A DNA stretch of 31,865 nt from Candidatus Cloacimonadota bacterium (GTDB lineage: Bacteria > Cloacimonadota > Cloacimonadia > Cloacimonadales > TCS61): the NCBI GenBank assembly GCA_030445745.1, contig JASUTE010000021.1:1-31865 (forward strand), given 5' to 3'. Both the position numbers and the translations under genes were made by a program. The notes below the pieces were generated by a model. The model searched no databases and was not told the origin of the DNA. It was given only the letters and a program-made list of their open reading frames with translations. Position 1 is the stretch's first letter; each line of letters opens with the position of its first letter. Below are positions 15,227-24,649 of the stretch, one piece after another.

Positions 15227-15946
15227 ATGCATACAAAATATAAATTCAACCCAGAAAACAAGTTAGTTGTATTGACAGGAGCTGGTATAAGCGCCGAATC
15301 TGGCTTAAAAACTTTCAGAGATAACAACGGTTTATGGGAAAACCATAATGTAGAAGAGGTCGCTACTCCGCAGGGGTTCAGACAGAATCCAAAAATGGTT
15401 TGGCGCTTTTACAAAGATCGCTATAATCAGTTAAAAAATGTGAAACCAAATCCTGGACATTATGCTTTGGTGGATTTAGAAAACTATCTGCAAGATAATT
15501 TCACTTTGATTACTCAAAATGTAGATGGCTTACACTTGGTTGCAGGCAATAAAAATGTATTAGAAATGCACGGATCATTACGCAAAAGTCTCTGCAGCAA
15601 ATGTAACACATATTATGATATGGAAAGTATAGATCTTGATGTACCCATACCGAGATGCGAAAGATGTGGAGGAAATTTACGACCAGATGTGGTGTGGTTT
15701 GGCGAAATTCCATATTTTTTAGATGAAATAGAACTTAAATTACGTAGCGCTGATTTTTTTATGGTAGTGGGAACAAGCGGAGTAGTTTATCCTGCAGCCC
15801 AGTTTTTACAGTTAGCTAAAATATTTGGCACAAATACAATCGGCATAAATTTGGCAGCTCCTGAAAATGTTAGGCTATTAGACGAGTTTCACCGGGGAAA
15901 AGCTGGTGAGATTTTACCGCAATTAGTAAAATTATGGACAAATTAA
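15227..15946 (+). CDS. cobB: NAD-dependent protein deacylase, sirtuin (CobB/SIRT5-like)
   Basis: This 239-residue Sir2 protein removes acyl groups from protein lysines with NAD+. NAD-binding and catalytic motifs are GAGIS (18-22), TQNVDGLH (96-103) with catalytic His115 in EMHGS, and VGTSGVVYPAA. A zinc ribbon has Cys123/126 and Cys144/147. Tyr62 and Arg65 in RFYKDR occupy the Y-x-x-R pair that in class III sirtuins binds acidic acyl groups, so desuccinylase/demalonylase activity is predicted. AAGGA lies 6 bases before the ATG. It follows the peptidase by 42 bp and overlaps the TPR protein by 13 bases. The symbol follows the bacterial convention and is not proof of orthology. Confidence 0.93.
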   Translation: MHTKYKFNPENKLVVLTGAGISAESGLKTFRDNNGLWENHNVEEVATPQGFRQNPKMVWRFYKDRYNQLKNVKPNPGHYALVDLENYLQDNFTLITQNVDGLHLVAGNKNVLEMHGSLRKSLCSKCNTYYDMESIDLDVPIPRCERCGGNLRPDVVWFGEIPYFLDEIELKLRSADFFMVVGTSGVVYPAAQFLQLAKIFGTNTIGINLAAPENVRLLDEFHRGKAGEILPQLVKLWTN

Positions 15947-16872
15947 AGATTTTCTGTTTAATTTTCATTACTTTTTTTACAACTCTACTAGCTCAATATC
16001 CCTATTTATCAGAAAATACCTATGAACATGAACTGGTGAAGTTTTATCTAAACCGCAATGAATACGATCTGGCAATTAGCGTTGTAGATTCATTAAATTT
16101 CCAACCAGCATATCAGGATTCAATGCAGTATTTCAAGGCATTGGCCTATATTGGGAAAAAAGAGTGGGAAACAGCTTCCGATATTTTGGCAAAAATTATA
16201 ACGAATACCAATATTCAAGGATTGCGGGTTTTAGCTCTAAAACAATATAATCAGACTATAAAAAATATTGAACCAGCTACAGCAATCGAGAAAATATCTT
16301 CCATAATTACCCAATCGGAATCGGATTCTTTGAACCATGACCTGCTTTTTATGATTTCTGAGATATATGAACAAAATAATTTGTACAAAGAAGCCAATGA
16401 TATTTATCGTACTTTGTTGAAAGATTCGCTATATACCGACAGTTTAAAGGTCATGAAGAAAATTGCTGCTAACGAGATCCTTTTAAAAGATTATAAAGAG
16501 GCAAATAACTATTTAGATAGAATGTTAGCACAACAGGATTCACTCTACCAAAAAGATGCACTCTTTTTTTCCTATATTGCCAATTATTCTTTGGAAAATT
16601 ACCCAAAAGCAAAAAAAATGTTGATAGAACTTTATCAGAAATATCCTGAGCATGAGGAGAAAAAGCAAATATTACGTAGTTTAGCCCAAATCTATGAAAA
16701 AGAGGAACAATATATAATCAGTTGGTATTTTTGGCAGCAACTGCAAAATATAGCAGACCCAGAAGAAAAAAGTAAAATTAAGGATAAAATAAACAATATT
16801 CGTAAGAAAATAGGAAATGCTAATAATCTTCCCGATCAATTTCAAAACTTACAGCCGGTTTGGGAAGAATAA
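15934..16872 (+). CDS. Exported TPR-repeat protein of unknown function
   Basis: This 312-residue protein begins with a clear signal peptide: Lys at positions 3 and 5, a hydrophobic run 6-20 and a likely cut after LLA at 20. No lipobox Cys is seen. The rest is helical, with repeats of TPR spacing (for example YLNRNEYDLAISVVDS, YEQNNLYKEANDIYR, LKDYKEANNYLDRML, LENYPKAKKMLIEL and YEKEEQYIISWYFWQQL). TPR proteins are protein-binding scaffolds; in the periplasm they often serve envelope assembly. No specific family is recognised. The ATG lies inside the sirtuin gene with no good Shine-Dalgarno, so expression probably depends on coupling to it. It is the last gene before a 117 bp gap. Confidence 0.8.
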   Translation: MDKLKIFCLIFITFFTTLLAQYPYLSENTYEHELVKFYLNRNEYDLAISVVDSLNFQPAYQDSMQYFKALAYIGKKEWETASDILAKIITNTNIQGLRVLALKQYNQTIKNIEPATAIEKISSIITQSESDSLNHDLLFMISEIYEQNNLYKEANDIYRTLLKDSLYTDSLKVMKKIAANEILLKDYKEANNYLDRMLAQQDSLYQKDALFFSYIANYSLENYPKAKKMLIELYQKYPEHEEKKQILRSLAQIYEKEEQYIISWYFWQQLQNIADPEEKSKIKDKINNIRKKIGNANNLPDQFQNLQPVWEE

Positions 16873-16885
16873 TAGCTTTTAAAGT

Positions 16886-16913
16886 TTGACATTAAACCAC
16901 ATTCCCTTAGTTT
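16886..16913 (+). promoter_or_regulatory. Candidate promoter for nifJ
   Basis: TTGACA at 16886-16891, then TAGTTT at 16908-16913 after 16 bases, about 77 bases before the nifJ ATG. The -35 is perfect and the -10 is weak. Confidence 0.35.
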
Positions 16914-16989
16914 ATGTTACTCGAGAATTGATTGACTAAATTTCTGAGAGAAAAATTTTGAAACAAAATAAAAAAAAGAGGGTAGTGAA

Positions 16990-19900
16990 ATGAAAAAATT
17001 TAAAAAAGCTACAGTAGATGGTAACCAAGCAGCGGCTCATGTAGCCTATGCTTTTAGTGAAGTTGCCGCGATATACCCAATAACTCCGTCATCACCCATG
17101 GGCGAATATGCCGATACATGGGCAGCGAATGGAAGAAAAAATATCTTCGGTCAAACCGTTGATGTAATAGAAATGCAATCGGAAGCTGGTGCTTCAGGTG
17201 CTGTGCATGGTTCACTTTCTGGTGGGGCTCTTACCACAACTTTTACAGCTTCGCAAGGTCTTATGCTTATGCTTCCTAATATGCATAAAATAGCTGGTGA
17301 AATGCTACCAACCGTTTTTCATGTTTCCGCTCGTTCACTCGCTGCTCAGTCCCTTTCCATTTTCGGAGATCATTCCGATGTAATGAGCACTAGAAATACA
17401 GGGTTCGCAATTGTTTCTGCCTGTTCAATCCAAGAAATTATGGATTTAGCAATAGTATCGCATTTAGCTACATTAAAATCTAAAGTCCCCTTCGTAAATT
17501 TCTTCGATGGTTTTCGTAATTCGCACGAAATCCAGAAGATTGATGTAGTAGATTATGACAGCATGAGTGATTTAATTGATATGAAATATATAGAAGATTT
17601 TCGCAGTCGTGCTTTGAATCCTGAAAATCCACGTGTAAAAGTGGGTGCTCAGAATCCCGATGTTTATTTTCAAGGCCGCGAAACTGTGAATAAATATTAC
17701 GATGGAACTCCTGCTATAGTTCAGGAATATATGGACAAGGTTTCTAAGTTGGTAGGACGCGACTATCACCTCTTTGATTATTTTGGCGCTAAAGACGCTG
17801 AAAAGATCATAATTGCAATGGGAAGCAGTTGTGAAACCATCGAAGAAACTATCAATCACCTGAATGATAAAGGCGAAAAACTCGGTCTTATCAAAGTTCG
17901 TTTGTATCGTCCATTTAGTGTGAAAGCCCTAAAAAATGCTATTCCGGAGAGTGTAAAGAAAATTGCTGTTTTAGATAGAACCAAAGAACCTGGTTCTATT
18001 GGTGAACCACTTTACGTTGATGTAGTTTCTGCATTGAACGATAAAAAAGATCTAACGATTGTTGGTGGCCGCTACGGGCTTTCATCCAAAGAATTTACAC
18101 CAGATATGGTAAAAGCTGTTTACGACCATTTGGATGGCAAATGTACCCATGGCTTTACCGTAGGTATAAAAGATGATGTTACCAAAACTTCACTGCAAGT
18201 TGAACATAAATTGGATACAGCACCCAAAGGCACAATCTCTTGTAAATTCTGGGGATTTGGTTCCGATGGTACTGTAGGCGCTAACAAAAACTCAATCAAA
18301 ATTATTGGTGACAACACAGATATGTTCGTACAGGGATATTTCCAATACGATAGTAAGAAATCGGGTGGCATTACTCGTAGTCACCTTAGATTTGGGAAAC
18401 AACCCATCCAGAGTGAATATTTGGTAAGTAATGCCGATTTCATAGCCTGCCACAATCTTGCTTTCATCGGGCGTTACGATATTTTAGAAGGAATCAAAGA
18501 AAATGGTGTATTTCTGCTTAATTCTAATTGGAGCAAAGATGAAGTTTTCAACCATCTCACCAAAAATATGCAGGAAACTATTATAAAGAAAAATATCAAG
18601 GTATACAACATCGATGCCCTGAAAATAGCTAATGAAGTTGGCTTGGGTAACAGAATCAACACTGTTATGCAAACCGCTTTCTTCCTTATTTCAGGTGTAT
18701 TGGAACGTGAAGAAGCTATTAAGATGATAAAGAATGCTGTGGAAAAAACTTACATGAAAAAAGGTAAAGAGATAGTGGAAATGAATTGGGAAGCTATCAA
18801 CAAAACTAACGAAGCACTTGTACAAATTGATGTTCCAAGTGAACTTCCTAGTGAAGCAGCCCAAATGAAAGAGCTTATTCCAGATGATGCTGACCATTTC
18901 ACTAAAGCAGTAATCGAACCAATTATGCGCGAAAAAGGCGATGATATTCCTGTTTCCGAAATGCCTTATGACGGTTATGTTCCCAGTGGAACAACTAAAC
19001 TGGAAAAACGTGGTGTAGCACCATTTGTACCTCATTGGATCGCCGACAAATGTATTCAGTGTAACCAATGTTCGGTAGTATGCCCACATGCAGCTATTCG
19101 TCCTAAACTCATCAAAGAGGAAGACCTGAAAGATGCTCCTGCAAGTTTCAACGTGATTGATGCAATTGGTAAAGAAAAAGGTGAATATAAATATAAAATT
19201 CAGGTTTATATAGAAGATTGCCAAAGCTGTAGAGTATGTGTGAATGAATGCCCTAAAAGCGCTTTGGAAATGAAGCCAATAGAAGAAGAACGCGAAGCTG
19301 GTGAAACTGAAAATGCCTATTTCTTCGATTCACTACCAAACGATGTTCTGGGAAGTTACTCTGAATTCAACCTTAAGGGAAGTCAATTCAAACAACCTCT
19401 ACTTGAGTTCAGTGGTGCTTGTGCAGGTTGTGGTGAAACACCTTATGTTAAAATGGTAACTCAACTTTTTGGTGATAGAATGATTATTGCCAATGCTACA
19501 GGTTGTTCCTCTATTTGGGGTGGTACTTTCCCAACTATTCCTTACTGCAAGAATAAAGATGGCCATGGCCCTGCTTGGGCTAACAGCCTCTTTGAAGATA
19601 ACGCCGAATATGGCTTTGGCATGCGCTTGGCTGTAGAAGCCAACCGTAAACAACTTAAATACAATGTAGAAAAATTGTTGGAAAAAGACATCAGTGCTGA
19701 TTTGAAAGAAGCTCTGAAATTCTCTTTGGAAAACTGGGATAAAACCGAAATAGAACATAAAGAAAACGCAGCTCGCATTAAAAAACTCTTAAGTGAAACC
19801 AAACCAACCAAAGAAAATGCAGCTATCGTGAATAAGATAAAAGAACTGCAAAACTACTTTATTCCTAAATCGGTTTGGGCCTTTGGTGGCGACGGCTGGG

Positions 19901-20511
19901 CTTACGACATCGGGTATGGTGGCCTGGATCATGTATTGGCTTCTGGTAAAAACATCAATATCCTAGTAATGGATACCGAAGTTTATTCCAATACTGGTGG
20001 ACAGGCTTCCAAAGCTTCTCCGCTGGGTGCTGTGGCCAAATTTGCTGAAGCTGGTAAAGAAACCATTAAGAAAGACCTGGGAATGATGGCAATGAGCTAT
20101 GGTTACATTTATGTAGCTTCTATTTCGATGGGTGCCAATAAGGTACAAGCTCTTAAAGCTATCCGCGAAGCTGAAGCATACGATGGACCTTCACTGATTG
20201 TTGCCTATGCACCCTGTATCAATCATGGCATCGACATGGGAATGTCTCAGAAAGAAGAGAAAAAAGCTGTTGATACAGGCTACTGGCTGCTTTATCGCTA
20301 CAATCCAGAACTAAAAGCAGAAGGTAAGAATCCGCTTATATTAGATTCCAGAGAACCTAAACTACCGGTTAAGGATTTCTTGGAAGGTGAAAAGCGTTAC
20401 ACAGCTTTGGAAAGAACTTTCCCCGATAAAGTGGAAGGTTTCCGTGAAAAATTCGCTGAGTATGTGCAAGAACGTTATCAGCAATATAAAAAAATGGCTG
20501 AACAGGAATAA
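16990..20511 (+). CDS. nifJ: Pyruvate:ferredoxin (flavodoxin) oxidoreductase
   Basis: This 1173-residue fused PFOR oxidises pyruvate with CoA to acetyl-CoA and CO2 and passes electrons to ferredoxin or flavodoxin, a core anaerobic reaction. Domain I begins with the YPITPSSPMGEYAD substrate/TPP segment. Domain V is a ferredoxin-like module with two 4Fe-4S motifs, Cys688-691-694-698 and Cys744-747-750-754. The proximal cluster uses Cys811 and Cys814 in GACAGCGE and a late Cys1076 in APCINHG. The TPP-binding region is GGDGWAYDIGYGG near 967, followed by SNTGGQASKASP. All domains are complete and in the usual single-chain order. A GAGGGTAG site precedes the ATG, and a terminator follows at 20527, so it is likely monocistronic. 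Confidence 0.97.
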   Translation: MKKFKKATVDGNQAAAHVAYAFSEVAAIYPITPSSPMGEYADTWAANGRKNIFGQTVDVIEMQSEAGASGAVHGSLSGGALTTTFTASQGLMLMLPNMHKIAGEMLPTVFHVSARSLAAQSLSIFGDHSDVMSTRNTGFAIVSACSIQEIMDLAIVSHLATLKSKVPFVNFFDGFRNSHEIQKIDVVDYDSMSDLIDMKYIEDFRSRALNPENPRVKVGAQNPDVYFQGRETVNKYYDGTPAIVQEYMDKVSKLVGRDYHLFDYFGAKDAEKIIIAMGSSCETIEETINHLNDKGEKLGLIKVRLYRPFSVKALKNAIPESVKKIAVLDRTKEPGSIGEPLYVDVVSALNDKKDLTIVGGRYGLSSKEFTPDMVKAVYDHLDGKCTHGFTVGIKDDVTKTSLQVEHKLDTAPKGTISCKFWGFGSDGTVGANKNSIKIIGDNTDMFVQGYFQYDSKKSGGITRSHLRFGKQPIQSEYLVSNADFIACHNLAFIGRYDILEGIKENGVFLLNSNWSKDEVFNHLTKNMQETIIKKNIKVYNIDALKIANEVGLGNRINTVMQTAFFLISGVLEREEAIKMIKNAVEKTYMKKGKEIVEMNWEAINKTNEALVQIDVPSELPSEAAQMKELIPDDADHFTKAVIEPIMREKGDDIPVSEMPYDGYVPSGTTKLEKRGVAPFVPHWIADKCIQCNQCSVVCPHAAIRPKLIKEEDLKDAPASFNVIDAIGKEKGEYKYKIQVYIEDCQSCRVCVNECPKSALEMKPIEEEREAGETENAYFFDSLPNDVLGSYSEFNLKGSQFKQPLLEFSGACAGCGETPYVKMVTQLFGDRMIIANATGCSSIWGGTFPTIPYCKNKDGHGPAWANSLFEDNAEYGFGMRLAVEANRKQLKYNVEKLLEKDISADLKEALKFSLENWDKTEIEHKENAARIKKLLSETKPTKENAAIVNKIKELQNYFIPKSVWAFGGDGWAYDIGYGGLDHVLASGKNINILVMDTEVYSNTGGQASKASPLGAVAKFAEAGKETIKKDLGMMAMSYGYIYVASISMGANKVQALKAIREAEAYDGPSLIVAYAPCINHGIDMGMSQKEEKKAVDTGYWLLYRYNPELKAEGKNPLILDSREPKLPVKDFLEGEKRYTALERTFPDKVEGFREKFAEYVQERYQQYKKMAEQE

Positions 20512-20526
20512 CTCTTACTAAAATAT

Positions 20527-20560
20527 AGGCCCCATCGATTTTAGGTGGGGCTTTTTATTT
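20527..20560 (+). terminator. Rho-independent terminator after nifJ
   Basis: The stem has GCCCCA at 20529-20534 pairing with TGGGGC at 20546-20551, extended by two further pairs, with an 11-base loop. It is followed by TTTTT and more T. It ends 16 bases before the next ATG, so the TrmO-like gene must either be read through or start transcription within the terminator region. Confidence 0.85.
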
Positions 20561-20575
20561 TAAAAAAGGAGAATT

Positions 20576-20953
20576 ATGCAACAGATCGGTATTATTCACT
20601 CACCATTCACAGATAAAAGCCAGATCCCCTCGCAATCTACCCAGGCCCCCGATGTGAAAGCTTATATCGAGATTTTTCCTAAATTCCAAAAAGGCATAAT
20701 GGGCTTAGAAGCTGAGCAAGAAATTCTTATTATTTTTGGATTTCACCAAAACAATAGTGCCAAATTGCAAATTATTCCCAAACATGGTAATAAACTTAAA
20801 GGCATTTTTGCCACTCGCAGTCCACATCGTCCTAACTTTTTGGGAGTCTCGGTAGTAAAATTGGAAAAAATAGAAGAGAATAAACTCCACTTTTCAGGCT
20901 GTGATATGCTTGACGGTTCACCGGTGTGGGATATTAAGCCGCACATAAAATAA
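20576..20953 (+). CDS. TrmO-type (TsaA-like) tRNA N6-methyladenosine methyltransferase family protein, short form
   Basis: This 125-residue protein belongs to the TrmO/TsaA-like family (formerly UPF0066), whose E. coli member uses SAM to methylate N6 of t6A37 in tRNA-Thr(GGU). Family signatures are the start QIGIIHSPF, RSPHRPNFLG at 81-90 and DMLDGSPVWDIKP at 110-122. It ends directly after the last motif and lacks the C-terminal domain of the roughly 235-residue E. coli protein, as in the short versions known from archaea and many bacteria. AAGGAG lies 5-6 bases before the ATG. It stands between the nifJ terminator and mutL. The tRNA-related role fits miaA nearby, but the exact substrate is unproven. 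Confidence 0.88.
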   Translation: MQQIGIIHSPFTDKSQIPSQSTQAPDVKAYIEIFPKFQKGIMGLEAEQEILIIFGFHQNNSAKLQIIPKHGNKLKGIFATRSPHRPNFLGVSVVKLEKIEENKLHFSGCDMLDGSPVWDIKPHIK

Positions 20954-21021
20954 TTCTATACTTGCCTAAAAACTAATTTGATTAAATTTTGTTTTAAAAT
21001 TGAAAGATATGGATTATTTTC

Positions 21022-22860
21022 ATGACAAAAATAAGAGTATTATCGGAAGAGGTAGCCAATAGAATAGCAGCTGGTGAAGTTGTAGAAAGACCAGTATCGG
21101 TAGTAAAAGAACTTACTGAGAACGCTATCGATAGTGGGGCAAATAAAATCACCATAGCAATAGAAAACGGTGGTAAAAAGCTGATACAGGTAGTGGATAA
21201 CGGCATTGGTATGAGTGCTGATGATGCAATACTGGCTTTCGAGCGTCATGCCACCAGCAAAATTCATACAGTAACCGACATTTTCAAGATATCTTCACTT
21301 GGTTTTCGGGGTGAAGCTCTGCCCAGTATAGCAGCTGTAAGTCAGCTCACGCTTATCACTCGGGATGCAGAGAGCGAAATTGCTTCCAAGATAGAATTCA
21401 ACGGTGGCCGCTTGCGAGATGTTAGTAAAACTTCGGCCAATGTTGGTACTACTGTAACCGTACGTAAACTTTTTGCCAATGTACCAGCTCGTAAAAAATT
21501 CCTTAAATCCGACCAGGTAGAATTTAAGCATATTTTAAATTATATCCATTATCAATCTATCTTGTATCCTAATATACATTTCAAGTTTGTTTCTAACGGT
21601 AGAGAAAAATTAAATTATCCAGCAGTGGAAAATGCACAAAAAAGAATGCTGGCTATTTTTGGTAGCGATTTTGCTAAGCAAGACTTCATTAAAATAGATT
21701 CCCACAATAACTTTGCTACTTTGAAAGGCTACATAAGTGGCTTAGAAGAAGAAAATCAAGGTCTTATAGACTACCGTTATTTGTTCGTTAATGGCCGCTA
21801 TATAAAAGATAAAATAGTCGCACATAGTATAAAAGCAGCTTATGAACCTTTTATAAAAAAATTACGCATCTTTCAAAAAGGAAAAACACCACCGTACATA
21901 TTATTTTTAAAACTGCAGCCTGAGCAAGTTGATTTCAATGTGCATCCAGCCAAATTGGAGTTACGTTTCCGCGATCCTGGCCAAGTACATGCCTTTGTGA
22001 AAAACACTCTTACAGAAGCACTTTTGAACTATGAAGAAAATAAGTACAACGAGATAAAAACTAAGTTCCGTTCAGAATTAAAGAGCGAAAAAAGTACTAA
22101 CTTAGAAAAGAGAATTTTTACCAATAAAACAGACAAAAAGCGCTTTAAAGAATATAAAAAAGAGTTTTCCAACCTATATCAACCAGATATTTTTCAAAAA
22201 GAAGAAGATACTATTGAGTTTATGCAACAGAATGCACCTATTTCCAAGAATGAGATCTTTTTGCGTTCAGAAGAGGAAGTGATAAATCCCTGGCAGCTAC
22301 ATCAGAGTTATATTTTTGTGCAGGTGCAAGATGGCCTTATAGTAATCGATCAGCATGCAGCTCACGAACGTATAATTTATGAAAAAATATTACACCGTAT
22401 CCATGGTGCACCTGCCCAAACTCAAAAACTACTATTTCCAATTGTGATCAATATTCCTCCCTATCTACAGCATACCATCCCCGATCTTATTTCGGAAAAT
22501 ATGCAAATATTCCATAAGATAGGGTTTTCGATAAAAACATTTAGTGGCAACGATATTGTAATCGATGAGATACCGGCAGAATTGGAAGATTGGGATGGCG
22601 GTGAAGTTTTTATTGATATAATGAAACAACTCCAGGATGAACTGGAGGAAACTGAAGATTTCCGCGATGGCATTTCCAAGTCTGTAGCTTGTAAAGCAGC
22701 TATTAAAGCTGGCAAGCGTCTTTCCAAAAAAGAGATGTTAAAGCTTATAAACGACCTTTTTGCCTGTAAAGTACCCTATTTTTGTCCACATGGGCGACCT
22801 TTGATAATTAAAATGACTTTAGAAGAGTTCGAGAAGAAATTCAAACGAATAGAGACATGA
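21022..22860 (+). CDS. mutL: DNA mismatch repair protein MutL with endonuclease motif
   Basis: This 612-residue mismatch-repair ATPase couples MutS recognition to excision. The N-terminal GHKL ATPase has Glu33 in TENAIDSGA, DNGIGM (59-64), HATSKI and GFRGEALPS. A variable charged linker (about 345-410) leads to the C-terminal dimer domain, which keeps the nicking motif DQHAAHERIIYE at 443-454, ACKAAIKAG near 556 and CPHGRP at 588-593. It is therefore the strand-nicking type found in species without MutH. The ATG at 21022 has no clear Shine-Dalgarno, and an out-of-frame ATG lies 13 bases upstream. The stop overlaps the miaA start as ATGA. mutS is not in the window. Confidence 0.97.
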   Translation: MTKIRVLSEEVANRIAAGEVVERPVSVVKELTENAIDSGANKITIAIENGGKKLIQVVDNGIGMSADDAILAFERHATSKIHTVTDIFKISSLGFRGEALPSIAAVSQLTLITRDAESEIASKIEFNGGRLRDVSKTSANVGTTVTVRKLFANVPARKKFLKSDQVEFKHILNYIHYQSILYPNIHFKFVSNGREKLNYPAVENAQKRMLAIFGSDFAKQDFIKIDSHNNFATLKGYISGLEEENQGLIDYRYLFVNGRYIKDKIVAHSIKAAYEPFIKKLRIFQKGKTPPYILFLKLQPEQVDFNVHPAKLELRFRDPGQVHAFVKNTLTEALLNYEENKYNEIKTKFRSELKSEKSTNLEKRIFTNKTDKKRFKEYKKEFSNLYQPDIFQKEEDTIEFMQQNAPISKNEIFLRSEEEVINPWQLHQSYIFVQVQDGLIVIDQHAAHERIIYEKILHRIHGAPAQTQKLLFPIVINIPPYLQHTIPDLISENMQIFHKIGFSIKTFSGNDIVIDEIPAELEDWDGGEVFIDIMKQLQDELEETEDFRDGISKSVACKAAIKAGKRLSKKEMLKLINDLFACKVPYFCPHGRPLIIKMTLEEFEKKFKRIET

Positions 22861-23777
22861 CTCTACCCTTAATAACAGTTCAAGGACCTACTGCGATAGG
22901 GAAGAGTAGCTTAGCCTTTAAATTGGCGAAAAAGCTTAATACCGAGATAATCTCTGCAGATTCCCGCCAAGTCTATAAATATTTAGACATTGGCACAGCC
23001 AAACCCTCGCTGCAGGAACGAGAAGAGGTTAAACATCATCTTATAGATATTGTTACTCCAGATCAGCAGTATACTGCTGGTGATTTTAGTAAAGATGCTG
23101 ACTACATAATTTCCCATTTGAAAAAACAGGGTAAAATACCTATTGTAGTGGGAGGAACCGGCTTTTATATAAAATCTCTGTTGGCAGGTTTGGCTAATGT
23201 ACCCCATATTCCTAACAAAGTAAGAAACGATTTGTACAAAGTTTATAAGGAAAAGGGAGAGGAATATCTATACGAAAAATTGCGAAAAGTTGATCCTGAA
23301 GCTGCTTCCAGTATAAATCAAAATGATGTGCAGAAAGTATTACGTGCTTTGGAAGTATGGGAATATACAGGTAATTCTCTTTCTAGTTATTGGCAAAAAC
23401 AGCAAAAGAAGCAGCGCTATTTTCCTATAAATATCTTACTAAAAACCAAGCGAGAAAAATTGTATAAAAAAATTAATAAGCGTATCGATAAAATGATAGA
23501 ATCCGGCTTGCTACAAGAGATAAAACAGCTTTTGCAAAATTACAAAGAAACTGATCCAGGTATGATTACAGTGGGGTATAGAGAGTTTTATCCTTATTTT
23601 CGAGGTGAGCAAACTTTACTGGAATGTATGGAACTGGCAAAACAACACACCCGTAACTATGCTAAAAGGCAGATCACATGGTACAGGAAGCAGGAATTTG
23701 ATTTGACATTGCCAGCAAACGATATTAACTTAATACAAATCACAAAAGAGATTAAGAAAATTCTGAAGGGATGTTGA
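22857..23777 (+). CDS. miaA: tRNA dimethylallyltransferase MiaA
   Basis: This 306-residue enzyme adds a dimethylallyl group to N6 of A37 in tRNAs reading UNN codons, the step before 2-methylthiolation. The P-loop is GPTAIGKSS at 10-18. ADSRQVYKYLDIGTAKP follows at 34-50, with the catalytic Asp and Arg of the DSRQ signature. The GTGFYIKSLLAGL and QITWYRKQ segments also match the family. Length is standard. The gene overlaps mutL by 4 bases and has no strong ribosome site of its own. The mutL-miaA pairing is common in bacteria. Its 3' end holds the ribosome site of the following PPIase gene. Confidence 0.97.
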   Translation: MTLPLITVQGPTAIGKSSLAFKLAKKLNTEIISADSRQVYKYLDIGTAKPSLQEREEVKHHLIDIVTPDQQYTAGDFSKDADYIISHLKKQGKIPIVVGGTGFYIKSLLAGLANVPHIPNKVRNDLYKVYKEKGEEYLYEKLRKVDPEAASSINQNDVQKVLRALEVWEYTGNSLSSYWQKQQKKQRYFPINILLKTKREKLYKKINKRIDKMIESGLLQEIKQLLQNYKETDPGMITVGYREFYPYFRGEQTLLECMELAKQHTRNYAKRQITWYRKQEFDLTLPANDINLIQITKEIKKILKGC

Positions 23778-23779
23778 TT

Positions 23780-24631
23780 ATGATTATAGCTACTGTGAAT
23801 GATTACAAGATAACAGAGCAGGAATATTTAGCTGAGTTAGCACAGGTGATGCAGCAAATGAAATTGGAAGAACCAAATGAAGATGCCAAACAAAGAGCTT
23901 TGGAACAGCTAATCGATGGAGTTTTACTTTTAGATGAAGCAAAAAAATCAGATATTACAATCGACAAAGAAGAAGTTGAAAACAATATTTTAGATTATAT
24001 GCTTAATTTTAAATCGGAAGAGGATTTCCGGAACACTTTAGCTAAAAACAATATTGATATGGATACATTTCGTGAACAAACCAGAAATAAGCTACTTATC
24101 AAAAAATTTATACGTTCTAAATTTCCGCCTAAGGACAATATTCCGATGGAGAAACTGAAGGAAGTTTATTTAGAAAATAAAGAAGCTTTTCGTACTCAAA
24201 CCATGGTCAAGGCATCCCACATACTTATTAGGAAAAATGGTCCTAAAAGTTTAGAACGGATTCAAAATATCAGAAAAAAGATCAAGACTAAAGAAGATTT
24301 TAAGAAACAAGCAGCTATCTGTTCCGAATGTCCCAGCAGTTGTAAAGAGGGCGATTTGGGCTATTTTACCAAAGGGAAAATGGTTCCTGAATTTGAAAAA
24401 GCAGCATTTTCACTGGGAATAAATGAAATAAGTGAACCTGTGGAAACCCCTTTTGGCTATCATATTATCATGGTTACCGATAAGAAACAGAGTAAAACTG
24501 CTGAATTTGATGAGGTTAAAGATGCCTTGGAAAAAAGATTGAAACAGATAGATTCCGAACTTCAACTTATCCGCTTTTTAAAAAAACTGCGCCTAAATTC
24601 CGAAATTATTATTAATAGAGAATTAATTTAA
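23780..24631 (+). CDS. Parvulin-type (PpiC/SurA-like) peptidyl-prolyl isomerase, no signal peptide
   Basis: This protein (283 residues from the chosen start) has a SurA/PrsA-like helical N-terminal domain (about 1-125) and one parvulin rotamase domain (about 143-235, beginning VKASHILIRK, with GDLGYFTKGKMVPEFEKAAF and FGYHIIMV). Relatives act as chaperones and proline isomerases for envelope proteins. Here the N-terminus, MIIATVNDYKITEQEYL, begins directly with the mature-type domain and no signal peptide, so a cytosolic location is predicted unless the annotated start is wrong. The frame is open from an ATG at 23771, but AAGGG at 23766-23770 fits the ATG at 23780 (9 bases) and not 23771. Cys171, Cys174 and Cys178 form an unusual CxxCxxxC in the rotamase loop. 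It overlaps neither neighbour and is co-directional with miaA and pdxJ. Confidence 0.85.
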   Translation: MIIATVNDYKITEQEYLAELAQVMQQMKLEEPNEDAKQRALEQLIDGVLLLDEAKKSDITIDKEEVENNILDYMLNFKSEEDFRNTLAKNNIDMDTFREQTRNKLLIKKFIRSKFPPKDNIPMEKLKEVYLENKEAFRTQTMVKASHILIRKNGPKSLERIQNIRKKIKTKEDFKKQAAICSECPSSCKEGDLGYFTKGKMVPEFEKAAFSLGINEISEPVETPFGYHIIMVTDKKQSKTAEFDEVKDALEKRLKQIDSELQLIRFLKKLRLNSEIIINRELI

Positions 24632-24649
24632 GAAAGACGAGGATTAACT

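Noticed and set aside
18691-19224. 177-codon minus-strand open frame inside nifJ
   Set aside because: It runs antisense to the conserved ferredoxin-like domain of PFOR, and its Phe/His/Thr-rich product matches nothing I know. It is a shadow of strong codon bias on the other strand.
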